Source of the DNA: Toxorhynchites rutilus septentrionalis
Taxonomy: Eukaryota > Arthropoda > Insecta > Diptera > Culicidae
Assembly (NCBI RefSeq): GCF_029784135.1
Contig: NC_073746.1
Coordinates: 98,720,515 to 98,784,514, forward strand
Reading direction: 5' to 3'
Length of the DNA: 64,000 nucleotides
The notes beneath the pieces were generated by a model. The model was not told where the DNA came from, did no database searches, and was given only the letters and a program-made list of their open reading frames with translations. Shown piece by piece: positions 30,688-41,827 of the stretch. The position numbers and the translations under genes are program-made. Numbering within the stretch: position 1 is the first letter of the stretch; each line of letters opens with the position of its first letter.

Positions 30688-31091
30688 TAATTTCGAACGT
30701 ATAGTTTTTTGTTACCGTCGACAGTAAGGCGGCGGTGACACTGGATGCAGAAAAGTGGTCATACGAATTGTATGTAATAGTGAAAGTAAACAACCACATT
30801 GAGTTGTATTAGTGTGGTTACATTGCTTCCCCATTGCTTCGTTCGAATTCATCAGCTTATATCGAACAAAATTGTTTGTTTCTCTTCGTACAATTAAATT
30901 TTCGTGCGTACTCCGACCCAATGTCACCTTACCCCAATCCTCGAAGTGGCGGGAAAGTAGAGGCAGCTACCGAAAAAACTTTTTAAACGGAATCCGAAGA
31001 AGTCATCGAGAGATGCAACAAAAATGGCAAAAAATTCATTCATTTTGTTTTATGTTTTTTAATTTCAAATCTCAAGTACAAAATAGATATC

Positions 31092-31172
31092 GCAGTCGGT
31101 AGGATTCGAACCTACGCTCCCAGAGGGAATCTGATTTCTAGTCAGACGCCTTAACCGCTCGGCCACGACTGC
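31092..31172 (-). tRNA. tRNA-Ser (anticodon AGA), second copy
   Basis: Identical to the copy at 61182-61262 and one base different from that at 14105. The same stems, AGA anticodon, variable arm and B box GGTTCGAATCC are present. TTTT on the transcribed strand follows within about 20 bp (near 31075), a suitable polymerase III stop. Confidence 0.95.
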
Positions 31173-31841
31173 TTGGTTGATGACCAGATGATCGATTCTC
31201 AGCAATTTTTTTTTCTCAATTTGAAGACAAACTGATCAAAATAACACATGCCAATGTCATATAATATGGGTTTCGTAAACAACTGTAGTACTATCTCAAC
31301 CTCATACCATCTCAAATATAAATTAATCAATAGTATAGTATAATCATCATATTTTTATGGTTTTGATGATTCTATTTCATCAAATCTATTTGAAAAATTC
31401 AATTCAATTTGAACGATGAAAGTGTCACCCGTATCTGGGTGACGGGATGATGAATGTACTAATGAGCATTACTGTATCTTAGTCTTGTAATTTATAATTG
31501 GATTTTATTACGCAGAAAAAATGCATGAAGAGTTTTTCAGATTCAGATAAAATAAGCATTACTAAGCTGCACAAAGTGTCCAAATAAGTGCATTTTTCAA
31601 ATTTATAATCATTCTAGAACTTGTTCAACTATTCACTCGATGTTACAAAACACGTGTTCGACCCTTGCGCATGCTATGTACTGTATTTTTAATGCCTGTA
31701 AATTAGATCGACATTCAATTACATGCTAGGTCACCATATAATAAAACTTTGTATAACGCTCACATTTTCCAGTCAAAAGAACAACTTTTGATTCGTTAAA
31801 ATGTATGCGTTTTCCCAGAATAGGTTTCAATTGCATTAAGT
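31173..31841. other. Duplicated tRNA flank and unassigned sequence
   Basis: Matches the flank at 14186-14340 in parts (GATGACCAGATGATCGATTC; the GATAAAATAAGCATT region). Nothing else recognised. Confidence 0.5.
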
Positions 31842-31849
31842 ATTGAGCG

Positions 31850-33073
31850 CAGAGTTGCCAACCATAATTTTGAAAAATCAGGAAGAATGAAAATAAAAAT
31901 CAGGGAAAATCAGGATAGCTTATGTTGGGGTTTTCGGAATGTTCGTGGCGATTTTTGGGAAAAATGAGTATCATTTTTATAGGCAGAGTTACATATTTTC
32001 AATTTAATTGTACATTCTACTTTCTAATTACTTTGTTCTACAATTTTTCGCCATCTTCCACGAAGCTTAAAATTTCTGTCCTCCCAGAACATGTTTGTTT
32101 TCTCATACTTTTTATGTTAACCATAAAGTTGAATCTTTTGCCATTGAGCGAATTTTGCGAAGATCTTTTGATCGTTTATATTTTTCCTAAAAACTTTCAA
32201 CATCAATACAGTGAGTTGCAGAAAAATATTCAGCTATACTTCGTCCATACTTCGAAAAGAATTTTCACACACCAAATTAGGAAATCAAATTACCAATCGA
32301 TAAATAGGTGAATGTTTCTAATTTTGGTGTCATTTGATTCGATTATAGATATATTTACTATAGTTTCAACATCGAAACTGAATATATATGAAATATGACA
32401 TTTGATATAAATTTGATAAAAAATCTCATTATTTTGACTTTGAATCAAAAATGTTTCTCTTGAATAATATTACAATGTGAAACGTTGTAATATTACGCCA
32501 TCAATAAATTTGCGGCTACTCGTACATACACATCATATAGGGTAATTTTGTTCCTTAAACTTAATATCGTTATTAGTTCTTAAAATCGTCAGATATTCTG
32601 GTTTCATGAAATTATCTAGCACTGTTTTGAATACGAATGCACCAGTTTCCTTGATGTAAAGCATCCCAAATAAACAACAAACAAACCAACAACAAACTGT
32701 TTTGAAAAGCCTCGACACATTTGTGCGTAGTGAAAATAATTTGGAATGTTCACTCTGGAAAAATTTATTCAGTTGATTTACAACAATCATACATATTGTT
32801 AAAAAAGTTAGGTACAGCCTTTGATCAGGAAAAACCAATTTAATGTAAGTTTTATACATGGGCAGACCGGAGTGCTATTATGACAGTTTTCATTTCCAAC
32901 TAGGAAAACTTTGACAGTGATCCTACTATATTTTCACATTCCGATAAAGTAAAATCAGGAGAAATCAGGATCATTTCTGAAAAATCAGGCAAAATTGAGT
33001 ATTCGTCAGGATAGCAGGGAGTGTGCTAAAAAGTCTGGGAAATCCTGAAAAATCAGGAAGGTTGGCATCTCTG
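31850..33073. mobile_element. hAT-like element with AAATCAGG subterminal repeats, 1224 bp
   Basis: The termini CAGAGTTGCCAACC and the complement of CAGAGATGCCAACC match at 13 of 14. The flanks ATTGAGCG (31842-31849) and ATTGAGAG (33074-33081) form an 8-bp duplication. The octamer AAATCAGG or a close variant recurs many times within ~130 bp of each end. Two open frames inside (31922-32311 plus; 32533-32859 minus) show no transposase motif. Confidence 0.8.
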
Positions 33074-33081
33074 ATTGAGAG

Positions 33082-34129
33082 TGTAATTCGTACAGAAAAA
33101 AGTGGAAGAGTCGGTTGGACGGAAGCATGCTGCTGCCATACAAATGAAAGACAAATTTGTGCATTACTCGAGAATTAATCAAGCATACGAAACCAAATTT
33201 AAAAAAAGAAGGCTTTAGGGCGCAATCAATGTTTTCACGGTGGCTAGACACTTCACTGCCATGCAAATGAATGCAAATGCCATGCAAATGAAACACAAAT
33301 TCCTGCATTACTCGATAACTAATCAAGTAAATAAACCGAAATTTGGCATGTGGAGATTTTAGGGAGCAATAAATGTTTTTATGGTGGTTTGACACTCCTT
33401 TCTCCTCTCTAAAGAGGGGGAGGGAATGTTGCTGAACAACTCGAGAACTAATCGAACAAATGGAATTCAACTTTTAGCATATAGAGGTTTTAGGGATCGA
33501 TAAACGTTTCTATGGTGGTTCGACACTCCTCCCCCTCTCTATGGGGGGGCTTCCACACAAATGAAACATAAATTTCTGCATAACTCGAGAACTAATCAAG
33601 CAAACGAAACCAAATTTGGCATGTGGAGGTTTTAGGATGCAATAAATGTTTCTATGGTGGTTCGACACTCCTCCCCCTCTCTAAAACTAACTAATTAAGC
33701 AAATGAATCAAATTTGGCATGTGAAGGTTTGAGGGGACAAGACACGTTTATATGGTGAATAGAAACTTCTCCCCATCTCTAAGGGGAGAAGAGGGGAGGG
33801 GAAGTTTGTCTTTATTCTATCATATTTTCTGTATCAAACATTTATTCCATGTAACGGAAAAACATGTTATTTGCAAGTGGTTGAAAAATCTTGAACGAGA
33901 ATTGTGCCTGAAAATAATCTGATATTATAATGATGAGTTTTTGTTTTTAGAAGTACTAGGAATTTTATAGTAAAAGGTAAATTCAACGGGGTCGATGAGA
34001 AGATCAATCAATGAACAGTTCCGCGATTGGACTCATGAACTTGCGCTTAGTAAGAAAACGTGAATGTTTGAAGGTATTGATAACAAAAAACAACTTTTGG
34101 ACGGGACGAAGTTTGCCGGGTCAGCTAGT
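33082..34129 (-). repeat. Tandem-repeat element, array A (minus orientation)
   Basis: About five to six degenerate monomers of about 140-150 bp (CATACAAATGAAACACAAATT, CTCGAGAACTAATCAAGC, GGTTTTAGGG-GCAATAAATG, C-rich tract). A unique end segment follows, terminating at GAAGTTTGCCGGGTCAGCTAGT. The same arrangement is found inverted at 43102-44634 and 62780-64000. Confidence 0.75.
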
Positions 34130-34301
34130 AATTTAATAAATTGTGGAGTACTCTTCACAATTGATGCTTATTTTGTTCAGAACATAAAGGGTGCTCATAC
34201 ACTGTTTGACCGAAGCCAAATATTTGACTCGTTTTGACAGATAAAATTTGATCATCGTGTACTGATGAAAACACGATAAACAAATATTCAGTTATTGGAT
34301 G

Positions 34302-35047
34302 TGTTGGAGATTGCTAACAGATCCACGGATCGGGGTGTTCCAAAATAATAATACCACATTCAAACAACCGAAAACTAAGGTTTTATGTTCTGCGAGGAAT
34401 TATTATTTTCCTGAAAATGGTATTACATTTGTTTACAAATTATATTATAAATTACAAGCTTTCCGACTTACGTTTAGTCCCTTTTTTGTGGGTTATGTAT
34501 TCTCTTCCAATTCAGGATTTAGGAGTTTCGAGTAAGTTGAACGATAATCAATGTTGCTCTAACCGTACTATCTGTCCGTACTATAATATTAAGGCATGAA
34601 TATTTATCCGTACTATAGATTAAGGCATGACTAAGTAAATAATAATTTAAGTTTTACCTTTTATATAGAGTTAAGTTCAATATAGGTTACGTTAAACAAT
34701 AATTATGATTTTAATTATATATATATGAATTCACTGTGGAAACAAATAGACTAATTCAGTGTATTAGTTTTATAAATTAATTTTAAACTTAAATGTAGTT
34801 ACGTTTTGAACTAGCTTGAACAATTTGGTCCAATTTTAGATTTAATTCACGAGGTTTCCTTGCTCTTTCTTTGAGATTTTGTGTTTTCTATGACTTATAG
34901 AATACTTAGAATAAAGAGTGACAAATATTGTTTATAACGCTATTGTTTGTGGGATAATTGTGCTAGACTCGACTGTCGATACTGGGTTCTTATGTGCTGG
35001 TCGAAAAGGAGCTACAGTGAAGGCGCGTTGGCGTAGACTCGCCAACA
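34302..35047 (-). repeat. BEL/Pao 3' LTR (746 bp)
   Basis: On the plus strand it runs from TGTTGGAGATTGC to GACTCGCCAACA, with TG...CA ends. Matches 41013-41759 almost base for base. Confidence 0.93.
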
Positions 35048-35082
35048 CTCCCCCCAGGTACGTTGATCTCCAGGTCGACTTA

Positions 35083-36321
35083 CTAATCATCGCGCCGTAC
35101 ATCTAGCACAGCCAGTTTAGCAACTGGTCGCTCGTAGACACCGTTCCCTGTTTTCACAGTTGCTGATCGAGGTTGTCCATCTCTTCCAGGACAGATTCCG
35201 ATGACCTTCCCCCTGGGCCAACAATTCCGGGGATTTTTAGGATCAGCAATGAATACCATGTCGTCGATTCCAATCGCCTTCGTGTTGATAAACCACTTAG
35301 TTCTGCGGGTTATCTCAGGTAAATACGAACTCAGCCAACGTTTCCAAAATCTATTCGCGAGTATCTGCGATGCACGCCAACACTGCCGTAATGCGGCACC
35401 ACTATCTTCTAGAGTGCACAAAGGTTTGGTACCATCGGATGATCCAAGGAGGAAATGGTTTGGAGTCAAGGCTGGGCCGGAATCGTCATCGATCGGAACA
35501 TGAGTAAGTGGTCGAGAATTCACTACGTTTTCAATTTCGGCCAAAACATTTCGCAGTACTTCGTCCGTCAGTTTTTGCGTTGACAAAATAGCCGTCATGT
35601 TTCGTTTGACTGTTCCAATCAATCTCTCCCAGCAGCCGCCCATGTGTGGAGATAGAGGTGGGAGGAAGACCCATTTGGTTTCCGATGAAACGAACGCCTT
35701 CATCATCTCTTCTATGTTGACCGAAGCTTCTGCCTTCTGCATCTCACGACATGCTCCGACAAAGTTGGTACCGCGATCACTATAGATCGTTCGGGGCGTA
35801 CCCCGACGCGAGATAAAGTTGCGCAGCGCGATGATGCACGAATTAGTGCTCAGCGAATGGACGATCTCAATATGGATGGCTCGTATTGTCATGCAGGTTA
35901 CGAGCATCCCCCATCGCTTTTCCGATCGCCTGCCTATTACGACTGTAATAGGACCGAAGTAGTCCACGCCTACATGGGTGAACGGTCGAGCGAATGCGTT
36001 CAACCTGGTATGTGGGAGATCTGCCATGATAGGGGGCTGCGGAATTGCCCGGTTATTCTTACATCGTTGACAACTGTTGCGTACCCGTAAGTAGGTACTT
36101 CGAAGTCGAGAAATGGAGTAACGTTGCCGTATCTCGTTAATTACAGTCTCGTGATTCTGATGGTGGTATTTTTGGTGATAGTGTGCAACAATGAGACTGG
36201 TAACGTGGTGGTTACGGGGTAGAATGATCGGATTCTTGGCATCTTCGGTCGCGAACTCACAGGCAGAAATACGACCTCGTATCCGCATGATTCCGTGTTT
36301 GTCGATCCAAGGGGTGAGCTT
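35083..36321 (-). CDS. BEL/Pao integrase (3' part of pol, after the stop codon)
   Basis: In the same frame as the upstream ORF, so the TAA at 36322-36324 is the only break. It has an N-terminal zinc module with His-His and Cys-X2-Cys (Cys-Gln-Arg-Cys). The catalytic core has Asp in Val-Gly-Val-Asp-Tyr-Phe-Gly, Asp in Tyr-Ser-Asp-Arg-Gly-Thr-Asn-Phe, and Glu in Gly-Cys-Trp-Glu-Arg-Leu. The C-terminal part is the domain common in BEL integrases (Pro-Arg-Asn-X-Trp-Pro-X-Gly). It would insert the cDNA copy into chromosomes. Expression would need readthrough or an internal start (ATG at 36288). Confidence 0.88.
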   Translation of the reverse strand, partial: KLTPWIDKHGIMRIRGRISACEFATEDAKNPIILPRNHHVTSLIVAHYHQKYHHQNHETVINEIRQRYSISRLRSTYLRVRNSCQRCKNNRAIPQPPIMADLPHTRLNAFARPFTHVGVDYFGPITVVIGRRSEKRWGMLVTCMTIRAIHIEIVHSLSTNSCIIALRNFISRRGTPRTIYSDRGTNFVGACREMQKAEASVNIEEMMKAFVSSETKWVFLPPLSPHMGGCWERLIGTVKRNMTAILSTQKLTDEVLRNVLAEIENVVNSRPLTHVPIDDDSGPALTPNHFLLGSSDGTKPLCTLEDSGAALRQCWRASQILANRFWKRWLSSYLPEITRRTKWFINTKAIGIDDMVFIADPKNPRNCWPRGKVIGICPGRDGQPRSATVKTGNGVYERPVAKLAVLDVRRDD

Positions 36322-39300
36322 TTACAAAGCGCTAGTTTTCGGAAGCGTGGCTCCACCAGACTGGTGGAGAAGGGTGTATTCGTCGGGGTAGGCGTCCTCT
36401 TGTGCTTGCCGGATCAAATGGGATTCAGAGGCGGTCAGCTCTTCCATTGAAGGATGGCCATTCGTAACTGCCTGCCTTTTCATCCTCTTAATGATATTGT
36501 TGGAAAACCGAAGAACGTATGCAATTGTGTTCACCATCTTTCTCCAGCTACTGAAGTCACTGAAGCAGAGAAGCGGCTCAGTTTTCTGGACATGCATCAA
36601 CAAATACGGGCGTAGTTCGGTCTCTGTTGTCCTAGTCACGGTTGGTTGTTGCGGCCAATACTTCTCAGTGCACATCAGGAAATGTGGTCCTGTGTACCAA
36701 CGAGCTTCTGCAGACATGTCTGGTAGTTTCACCCACTTAGTGCCATCGTCCGCGACATTTTGCTTGGTAGGAACCCAGCGCCAATCTGCTGGTTCTGTGG
36801 AGTCCAAAATTTCGCTAACTCGGTGGGCTACAAATGGTGTAAAACGCCGATGATCCGAATTGACCCAGCAGATCACATCTCGTGAATCTGACCAAAAAAT
36901 TCGCCGAGTGATGTTCACAGATAAGGATTCTTTTACTGTGGAAGCCAATCGAACACCCAACACCGCTGCTTGAAGTTCCAATCTAGGAATCGAGTGGAAT
37001 TTCAACGGAGAAACTCTGGTTTTGGCAGCGACTAACGTGCATTCGATGGTATCGCCATGGGAGTAACGAAGATAGCAAGCTGCAGCCATTCCATCCTCAC
37101 TCGCGTCTACAAACGTATGGAGCTGCACGTCGGAAAAATCTGCTGGAATTCGACTGCGATAGCAACGAGGAATCTTGAGCGTTTCGATTTGTGGGAGGAT
37201 CTGAAGCCACGTCTGCCACTTGGAGAAGAGTACTCCGTTAATTTCATCGTCCCAATCAGCTCCGGACCGCCAGACTTCCTGCATGAGGATCTTCAGGTAC
37301 ATCAGGAATTGTGCAATTAACCCCAAGGGATCGAACATAGACATAAGGATTCGTAGCATTTCCCGCTTTGTCGGGCAACGTTGACCCTCCAGGAGGGGGC
37401 GCTCGTATCGGTTCCATCCAACTTTATATGAGAAGACATCAGACGCGGTACACCACCACATCCCCAACACCTTCTCCGTGGCCAATTCCGGAGCGAGGTC
37501 AAGGTTCTTCTCCTTCGTACTATTCTCATCCAGGGCTCTCAGTACCCGTTGAGAATTACTGATCCAGTTTCTGATCTCAAAACCGCCTTGCGCGTGTACG
37601 AACGTAACCTGCTTTGCCAGTTGTATTGCCTCTCCTTCCGTATCGACGCTAACTAGCATATCATCCACGTAGTGACGCTTTTGAATAACGTTTGCTGCTG
37701 TCGGGTACTGGTATCTGAACCGCTCTGCATTCATATTCTTCGCATATTGTGCACTGCTTGGCGAGCAACAAGCACCAAAAGTCATAACACGCATCACATA
37801 GGTTGACAGCTGACCATCCTCATCTCTCCAGAAAAAGAGTTGACAAAGTTGGTCTTCGTTCCGTATCGAGACTTGATGGAACATCTCTCGCAGATCACCC
37901 GTTAGTCCAATCGCACGCTCACGGAACTGGATGAGAATAGAGAACAACGATGCAAGCTGGTCAGGCCCCGTCAGAAGAAATGAATTTAGTGACTTTCCGA
38001 AAGCAGTGGCTGCAGCATCCCACACGATGCGAATTTTCCCTGGCTTATTAGGGTTCTTTACTGGGAACACAGGAAGATACCAGGTGCGACGGTTTGGGCG
38101 TATAAGTTCCTCCTCTGATAGCTTTCGGATATAGCCTTTGCGTAGATAATCAGAAATTTTCTGTTGCAAGACTGCTGCAAGCGAAGCATCTCTCATCAAG
38201 CGTTTCTCGAGGCATTGAAACCGACGCATTGCCATCGCTCGACTATCTGGAAGACGGACTTCGTCGTAGCGCCAGAGTAGTCCGGTCTCGAAACGTGTTC
38301 CCGTGAATTTTGTAAGAGATTGAAGAAGAGATTGTGCTCGTTGTTCGTCTCTGGAGAGTAGAGATGTTCCCGATTTAACTACACCTAAACTGTCTAAAGA
38401 GAAATACCTCTTCATCGCCTGATGAAGGTCATCGTCTGAACGGTTTTCACACGGACAAATGTGAAAAATCGAATGTACTAGGTTGGGTGTATCATTTTCA
38501 TTGGCGCCCCCACACACTGTCCAGCCTAAGCGGGTCTTCACTGCAAGCGGTTGATTTGGTCCTCCTTCTCGACTCTTGAGGACGAGAGTGAGGTGTTGAT
38601 CCTTCATCCCAATTAGGATTCTTGGTCGCACAGCTTCGTAGGAGAGGATGGGAAGGTTTCGGAGGTGTGGATACAGGCGAGATAATTCCTCTATGTTCAA
38701 CGTTTGTGGTGGAAGTAATAATTCGTTGACCGTCCTTACTCCAGTTAGGCTGAATTTATGGGATTCGTCTCGTATTCCAGCAACTTCAAAACTAACGACT
38801 CGTGAGGTTTCTTCTTGGCGCTGTGTGCCGCCTGTCCAGTGCAGACAGAGGGGTTTTACTTCCCCTTCAAGTCTCAGCTCATCTGCCAAATCACTGTCCA
38901 CTAGTGTCAAACTTGACCCGTCATCTAGGAAGGCGAAGGTACATATGGAGCCGTGCTTCCCATGTAGACGTACTGGCAAATAACGGAATAGAGTTCTGCT
39001 AGACTTCACTTGATGAGTATGACATCCCTGATGGTTTGAACTCGAACTTGATTGAGGAGTAATCGCTTCTACGACTTCAGCGTTCGGTGGTTTTTTCTCG
39101 TCGTTATGCAATAATTCATGGTGTTTAAACTGACAACCATTCTTACCGCATAATCTTGCTTGACATCCCCCATAGTGTCGTCGCAGGCATCTACGACAGA
39201 GTCCGTATTCTCTCACAACTGCCCAACGTGAGTCACGCGACATTTCTAGGAACCGTTTGCATTTACAAATGGATTTGCACATCCCTTTACATATCATGCA

Positions 39301-40968
39301 GCCTTCGCTTGCTGTCCTCACAAAGGATGATTTCTGGGAGTATGTTTCCGGAGAGACGTCCTCGGAGTGAGAGTTCACGAAAGTGTTACCTTTTTTATTT
39401 CCACGGTTTTCGCTCCGCGTTGTTCTTATGTCTCCAATATCATTCGGAATAGTTATAGCGCTAGTAGCCTCTGCTAGGGAATAAAGCCAGTGGCTAAAAG
39501 AAGCCAAGTTAACTGCCGGCAGCGTTTGTCTGTACTGGGCCCAATTCAGTTTTATGGAAGAAGGCAGTTTACTGACCAATTGATGCATCAACGATACGTT
39601 GTAGAGGTGCTCTTCTAATCCGCAGGCGTCCACCGTAGCACAAAAGTTGTCCACGCTGACAGCGAAATTTACAAGGGTCTCCAGCTTATCTTCCCTCAAC
39701 GCGGGTAGTGAGTTGATCTTCGCGATTAGTGTGTGTACGATGGCTTCCGGCTGTCCAAATAACATTTTTAGAGTCGTTATTACGCCAACCACATTTGCCG
39801 GGTGCATCAGACGACTTTTAACCGCTTCGTATGCTCGCCCTCTCAAACATTTTTGCAACCGAATGATGTTTTCTGCATCCGAAAATCCACAAATCGCTGT
39901 CGTGCTGTTGAAGGATGACAAGAATAGAGGCCACTCCTCTGGGTTACCGGAAAACGTGGGTAGCTCCTTTGAGATTGCTTGACGCGCTGCCAGCTGTTTC
40001 CGGGTTAGCGGACACTGTTCTACGTCATCATCATCATACACTGGACGGTAGTTATTCTGCTGTTGAGGAACGGGAACGAGAGTCTGATTCGGTACCTCGC
40101 ACGTGGTTTGTGGTAGCGGAGCGCAGTTGATTCGTTGTGTATTGATTTGAGAACGGTTGCAGCTCGTGCAGCCAAGAGGGGGCGGATTACCTGGTTGGTT
40201 TCCGTTTTGATTCACCGTTTCATCCATCCACTCCTCCACGCGGCTCATAGCATCGCCGTCATTCGAACCACCTTCACTAGCCATTTCTTCTAGTATCTTG
40301 TACTTCTTCTCCAGGAACTCTTTATCCTTGGCTGCCTCATCTGCAGTTCGTCGACGTTCCAATTCACGTTCCTCCTCTAGCTTTCGCAACTTTAGTTTTA
40401 AGAGTGTTTGTGTCGATCGGTTGGACACTCCTGACGCGTTCGATGCAGGTTTCCTTGGCAACGTCTCTTTTGCATTTGATATCGTTTTACTTAATACAGG
40501 GTTTGCTGACTGTTTCAGTGGAAGTGATGTTATGTTCGGAATGGTCTCATTTGCTGATTTGTTTCCGATTGAATTCACGACCTGTGATTGTTGAGTGCCT
40601 TTTTGTTGAACGAGGGATGCAGAGGAAGTTCCAGGAACGGCTTCTGGTTGCTTTTGACTTTGACTACCAAGCAGCACAGGAGGTTTGATGGTATTTGAAC
40701 ACGTATCCTGGACACCGGTTGCAGCTTTGCATTTGGCGCAACTCCAGGGTTGTTTTTCAGATACCTGTGTTACCCCAACACATTGGTAGTGATGCCATTT
40801 TTGGCATACATCACAGTTTGTATTTTCCCCATGACATATCTGACATGATCTTCTGGGAATGGGTGTTTCTGAATCCTCCGTAACCACCTTTTGCGTACCA
40901 TCTTGACCACCAGTTTCACTCTCCGCTACATCATTGGTTTTTTTCGAACGTAAACCTCTACTCGACAT
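36322..40968 (-). CDS. BEL/Pao gag-pol, 1548 codons up to the in-frame stop
   Basis: The order is: PHD-like zinc finger (Cys42, Cys45, Cys52, Cys55, His60, Cys63, Cys77, Cys80); coiled coil near residues 185-240 (Leu-Arg-Lys-Leu-Glu-Glu-Glu and so on); the Gag domain typical of BEL elements from about 335; a Cys/His-rich nucleocapsid near 555-620; aspartic protease with Asp-Asp-Gly-Ser-Ser near 680; reverse transcriptase with Tyr-Val-Asp-Asp near 1100; RNase H with Phe-Val-Asp-Ala-Ser near 1288. It ends at TAA 36322. The long open frame with all catalytic motifs indicates a recently active copy. The N-terminal PHD-type finger is unusual for a Gag protein and could bind chromatin, though that is inference. 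ATG 40968 is the first ATG after the LTR. Confidence 0.92.
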   Translation of the reverse strand: MSSRGLRSKKTNDVAESETGGQDGTQKVVTEDSETPIPRRSCQICHGENTNCDVCQKWHHYQCVGVTQVSEKQPWSCAKCKAATGVQDTCSNTIKPPVLLGSQSQKQPEAVPGTSSASLVQQKGTQQSQVVNSIGNKSANETIPNITSLPLKQSANPVLSKTISNAKETLPRKPASNASGVSNRSTQTLLKLKLRKLEEERELERRRTADEAAKDKEFLEKKYKILEEMASEGGSNDGDAMSRVEEWMDETVNQNGNQPGNPPPLGCTSCNRSQINTQRINCAPLPQTTCEVPNQTLVPVPQQQNNYRPVYDDDDVEQCPLTRKQLAARQAISKELPTFSGNPEEWPLFLSSFNSTTAICGFSDAENIIRLQKCLRGRAYEAVKSRLMHPANVVGVITTLKMLFGQPEAIVHTLIAKINSLPALREDKLETLVNFAVSVDNFCATVDACGLEEHLYNVSLMHQLVSKLPSSIKLNWAQYRQTLPAVNLASFSHWLYSLAEATSAITIPNDIGDIRTTRSENRGNKKGNTFVNSHSEDVSPETYSQKSSFVRTASEGCMICKGMCKSICKCKRFLEMSRDSRWAVVREYGLCRRCLRRHYGGCQARLCGKNGCQFKHHELLHNDEKKPPNAEVVEAITPQSSSSSNHQGCHTHQVKSSRTLFRYLPVRLHGKHGSICTFAFLDDGSSLTLVDSDLADELRLEGEVKPLCLHWTGGTQRQEETSRVVSFEVAGIRDESHKFSLTGVRTVNELLLPPQTLNIEELSRLYPHLRNLPILSYEAVRPRILIGMKDQHLTLVLKSREGGPNQPLAVKTRLGWTVCGGANENDTPNLVHSIFHICPCENRSDDDLHQAMKRYFSLDSLGVVKSGTSLLSRDEQRAQSLLQSLTKFTGTRFETGLLWRYDEVRLPDSRAMAMRRFQCLEKRLMRDASLAAVLQQKISDYLRKGYIRKLSEEELIRPNRRTWYLPVFPVKNPNKPGKIRIVWDAAATAFGKSLNSFLLTGPDQLASLFSILIQFRERAIGLTGDLREMFHQVSIRNEDQLCQLFFWRDEDGQLSTYVMRVMTFGACCSPSSAQYAKNMNAERFRYQYPTAANVIQKRHYVDDMLVSVDTEGEAIQLAKQVTFVHAQGGFEIRNWISNSQRVLRALDENSTKEKNLDLAPELATEKVLGMWWCTASDVFSYKVGWNRYERPLLEGQRCPTKREMLRILMSMFDPLGLIAQFLMYLKILMQEVWRSGADWDDEINGVLFSKWQTWLQILPQIETLKIPRCYRSRIPADFSDVQLHTFVDASEDGMAAACYLRYSHGDTIECTLVAAKTRVSPLKFHSIPRLELQAAVLGVRLASTVKESLSVNITRRIFWSDSRDVICWVNSDHRRFTPFVAHRVSEILDSTEPADWRWVPTKQNVADDGTKWVKLPDMSAEARWYTGPHFLMCTEKYWPQQPTVTRTTETELRPYLLMHVQKTEPLLCFSDFSSWRKMVNTIAYVLRFSNNIIKRMKRQAVTNGHPSMEELTASESHLIRQAQEDAYPDEYTLLHQSGGATLPKTSAL

Positions 40969-41012
40969 GATCTAGTTGATGAATTATTCGTATGTAAACG
41001 AAAATAATAAAT

Positions 41013-41759
41013 AGTTGGAGATTGCCAACAGATCCACGGATCGGGGTGTTCCAAAATAATAATACCACATTCAAACAACCGAAAACTAAGGTTTTATGTT
41101 CTGCGAGGAATTATTATTTTCCTGAAAATGGTATTACATTTGTTTACAAATTATATTATAAATTACAAGCTTTCCGACTTACGTTTAGTCCCTTTTTTTG
41201 TGGGTTATGTATTCTCTTCCAATTCAGGATTTAGGAGTTTCGAGTAAGTTGAACGATAATCAATGTTGCTCTAACCGTACTATCTGTCCGTACTATAATA
41301 TTAAGGCATGAATATTTATCCGTACTATAGATTAAGGCATGACTAAGTAAATAATAATTTAAGTTTTACCTTTTATATAGAGTTAAGTTCAATATAGGTT
41401 ACGTTAAACAATAATTATGATTTTAATTATATATATATGAATTCACTGTGGAAACAAATAGACTAATTCAGTGTATTAGTTTTATAAATTAATTTTAAAC
41501 TTAAATGTAGTTACGTTTTGAACTAGCTTGAACAATTTGGTCCAATTTTAGATTTAATTCACGAGGTTTCCTTGCTCTTTCTTTGAGATTTTGTGTTTTC
41601 TATGACTTATAGAATACTTAGAATAAAGAGTGACAAATATTGTTTATAACGCTATTGTTTGTGGGATAATTGTGCTAGACTCGACTGTCGATACTGGGTT
41701 CTTATGTGCTGGTCGAAAAGGAGCTACAGTGAAGGCGCGTTGGCGTAGACTCGCCAACA
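41013..41759 (-). repeat. BEL/Pao 5' LTR (747 bp)
   Basis: Matches 34302-35047, with T to A at the first base, one T/C difference and one extra T in a T run. It would carry the promoter for the minus-strand transcript. Confidence 0.93.
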
Positions 41760-41827
41760 GGATGCCTAAAATGTGTTTTCGATCTCTTGGTCAAACCTTT
41801 CGGTACATGGTTAGGTTACTTTAAATA

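Larger units (their letters stand above)
34302..41759 (-). mobile_element. BEL/Pao LTR retrotransposon, nearly intact
   Basis: Two LTRs (34302-35047 and 41013-41759) differ by only about three changes. GGATG is duplicated on both outer sides (34297-34301, 41760-41764). The internal region is one reading frame of about 1960 codons on the minus strand, split by a single TAA at 36322-36324. LTR identity above 99% points to recent insertion. No obvious tRNA primer site was recognised next to the 5' LTR. Confidence 0.93.

Noticed and set aside
31922..32311. 129-codon open frame inside a hAT-like element
   Set aside because: It has no transposase motifs and a strong Phe/Leu bias from AT-rich DNA.
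33006..33470. 154-codon minus-strand frame in array A
   Set aside because: It is made of repeated monomer translation and crosses the hAT-like element boundary.
33082..34129. CRISPR-like array
   Set aside because: The monomers are ~143-bp tandem repeats without spacers in eukaryotic DNA.
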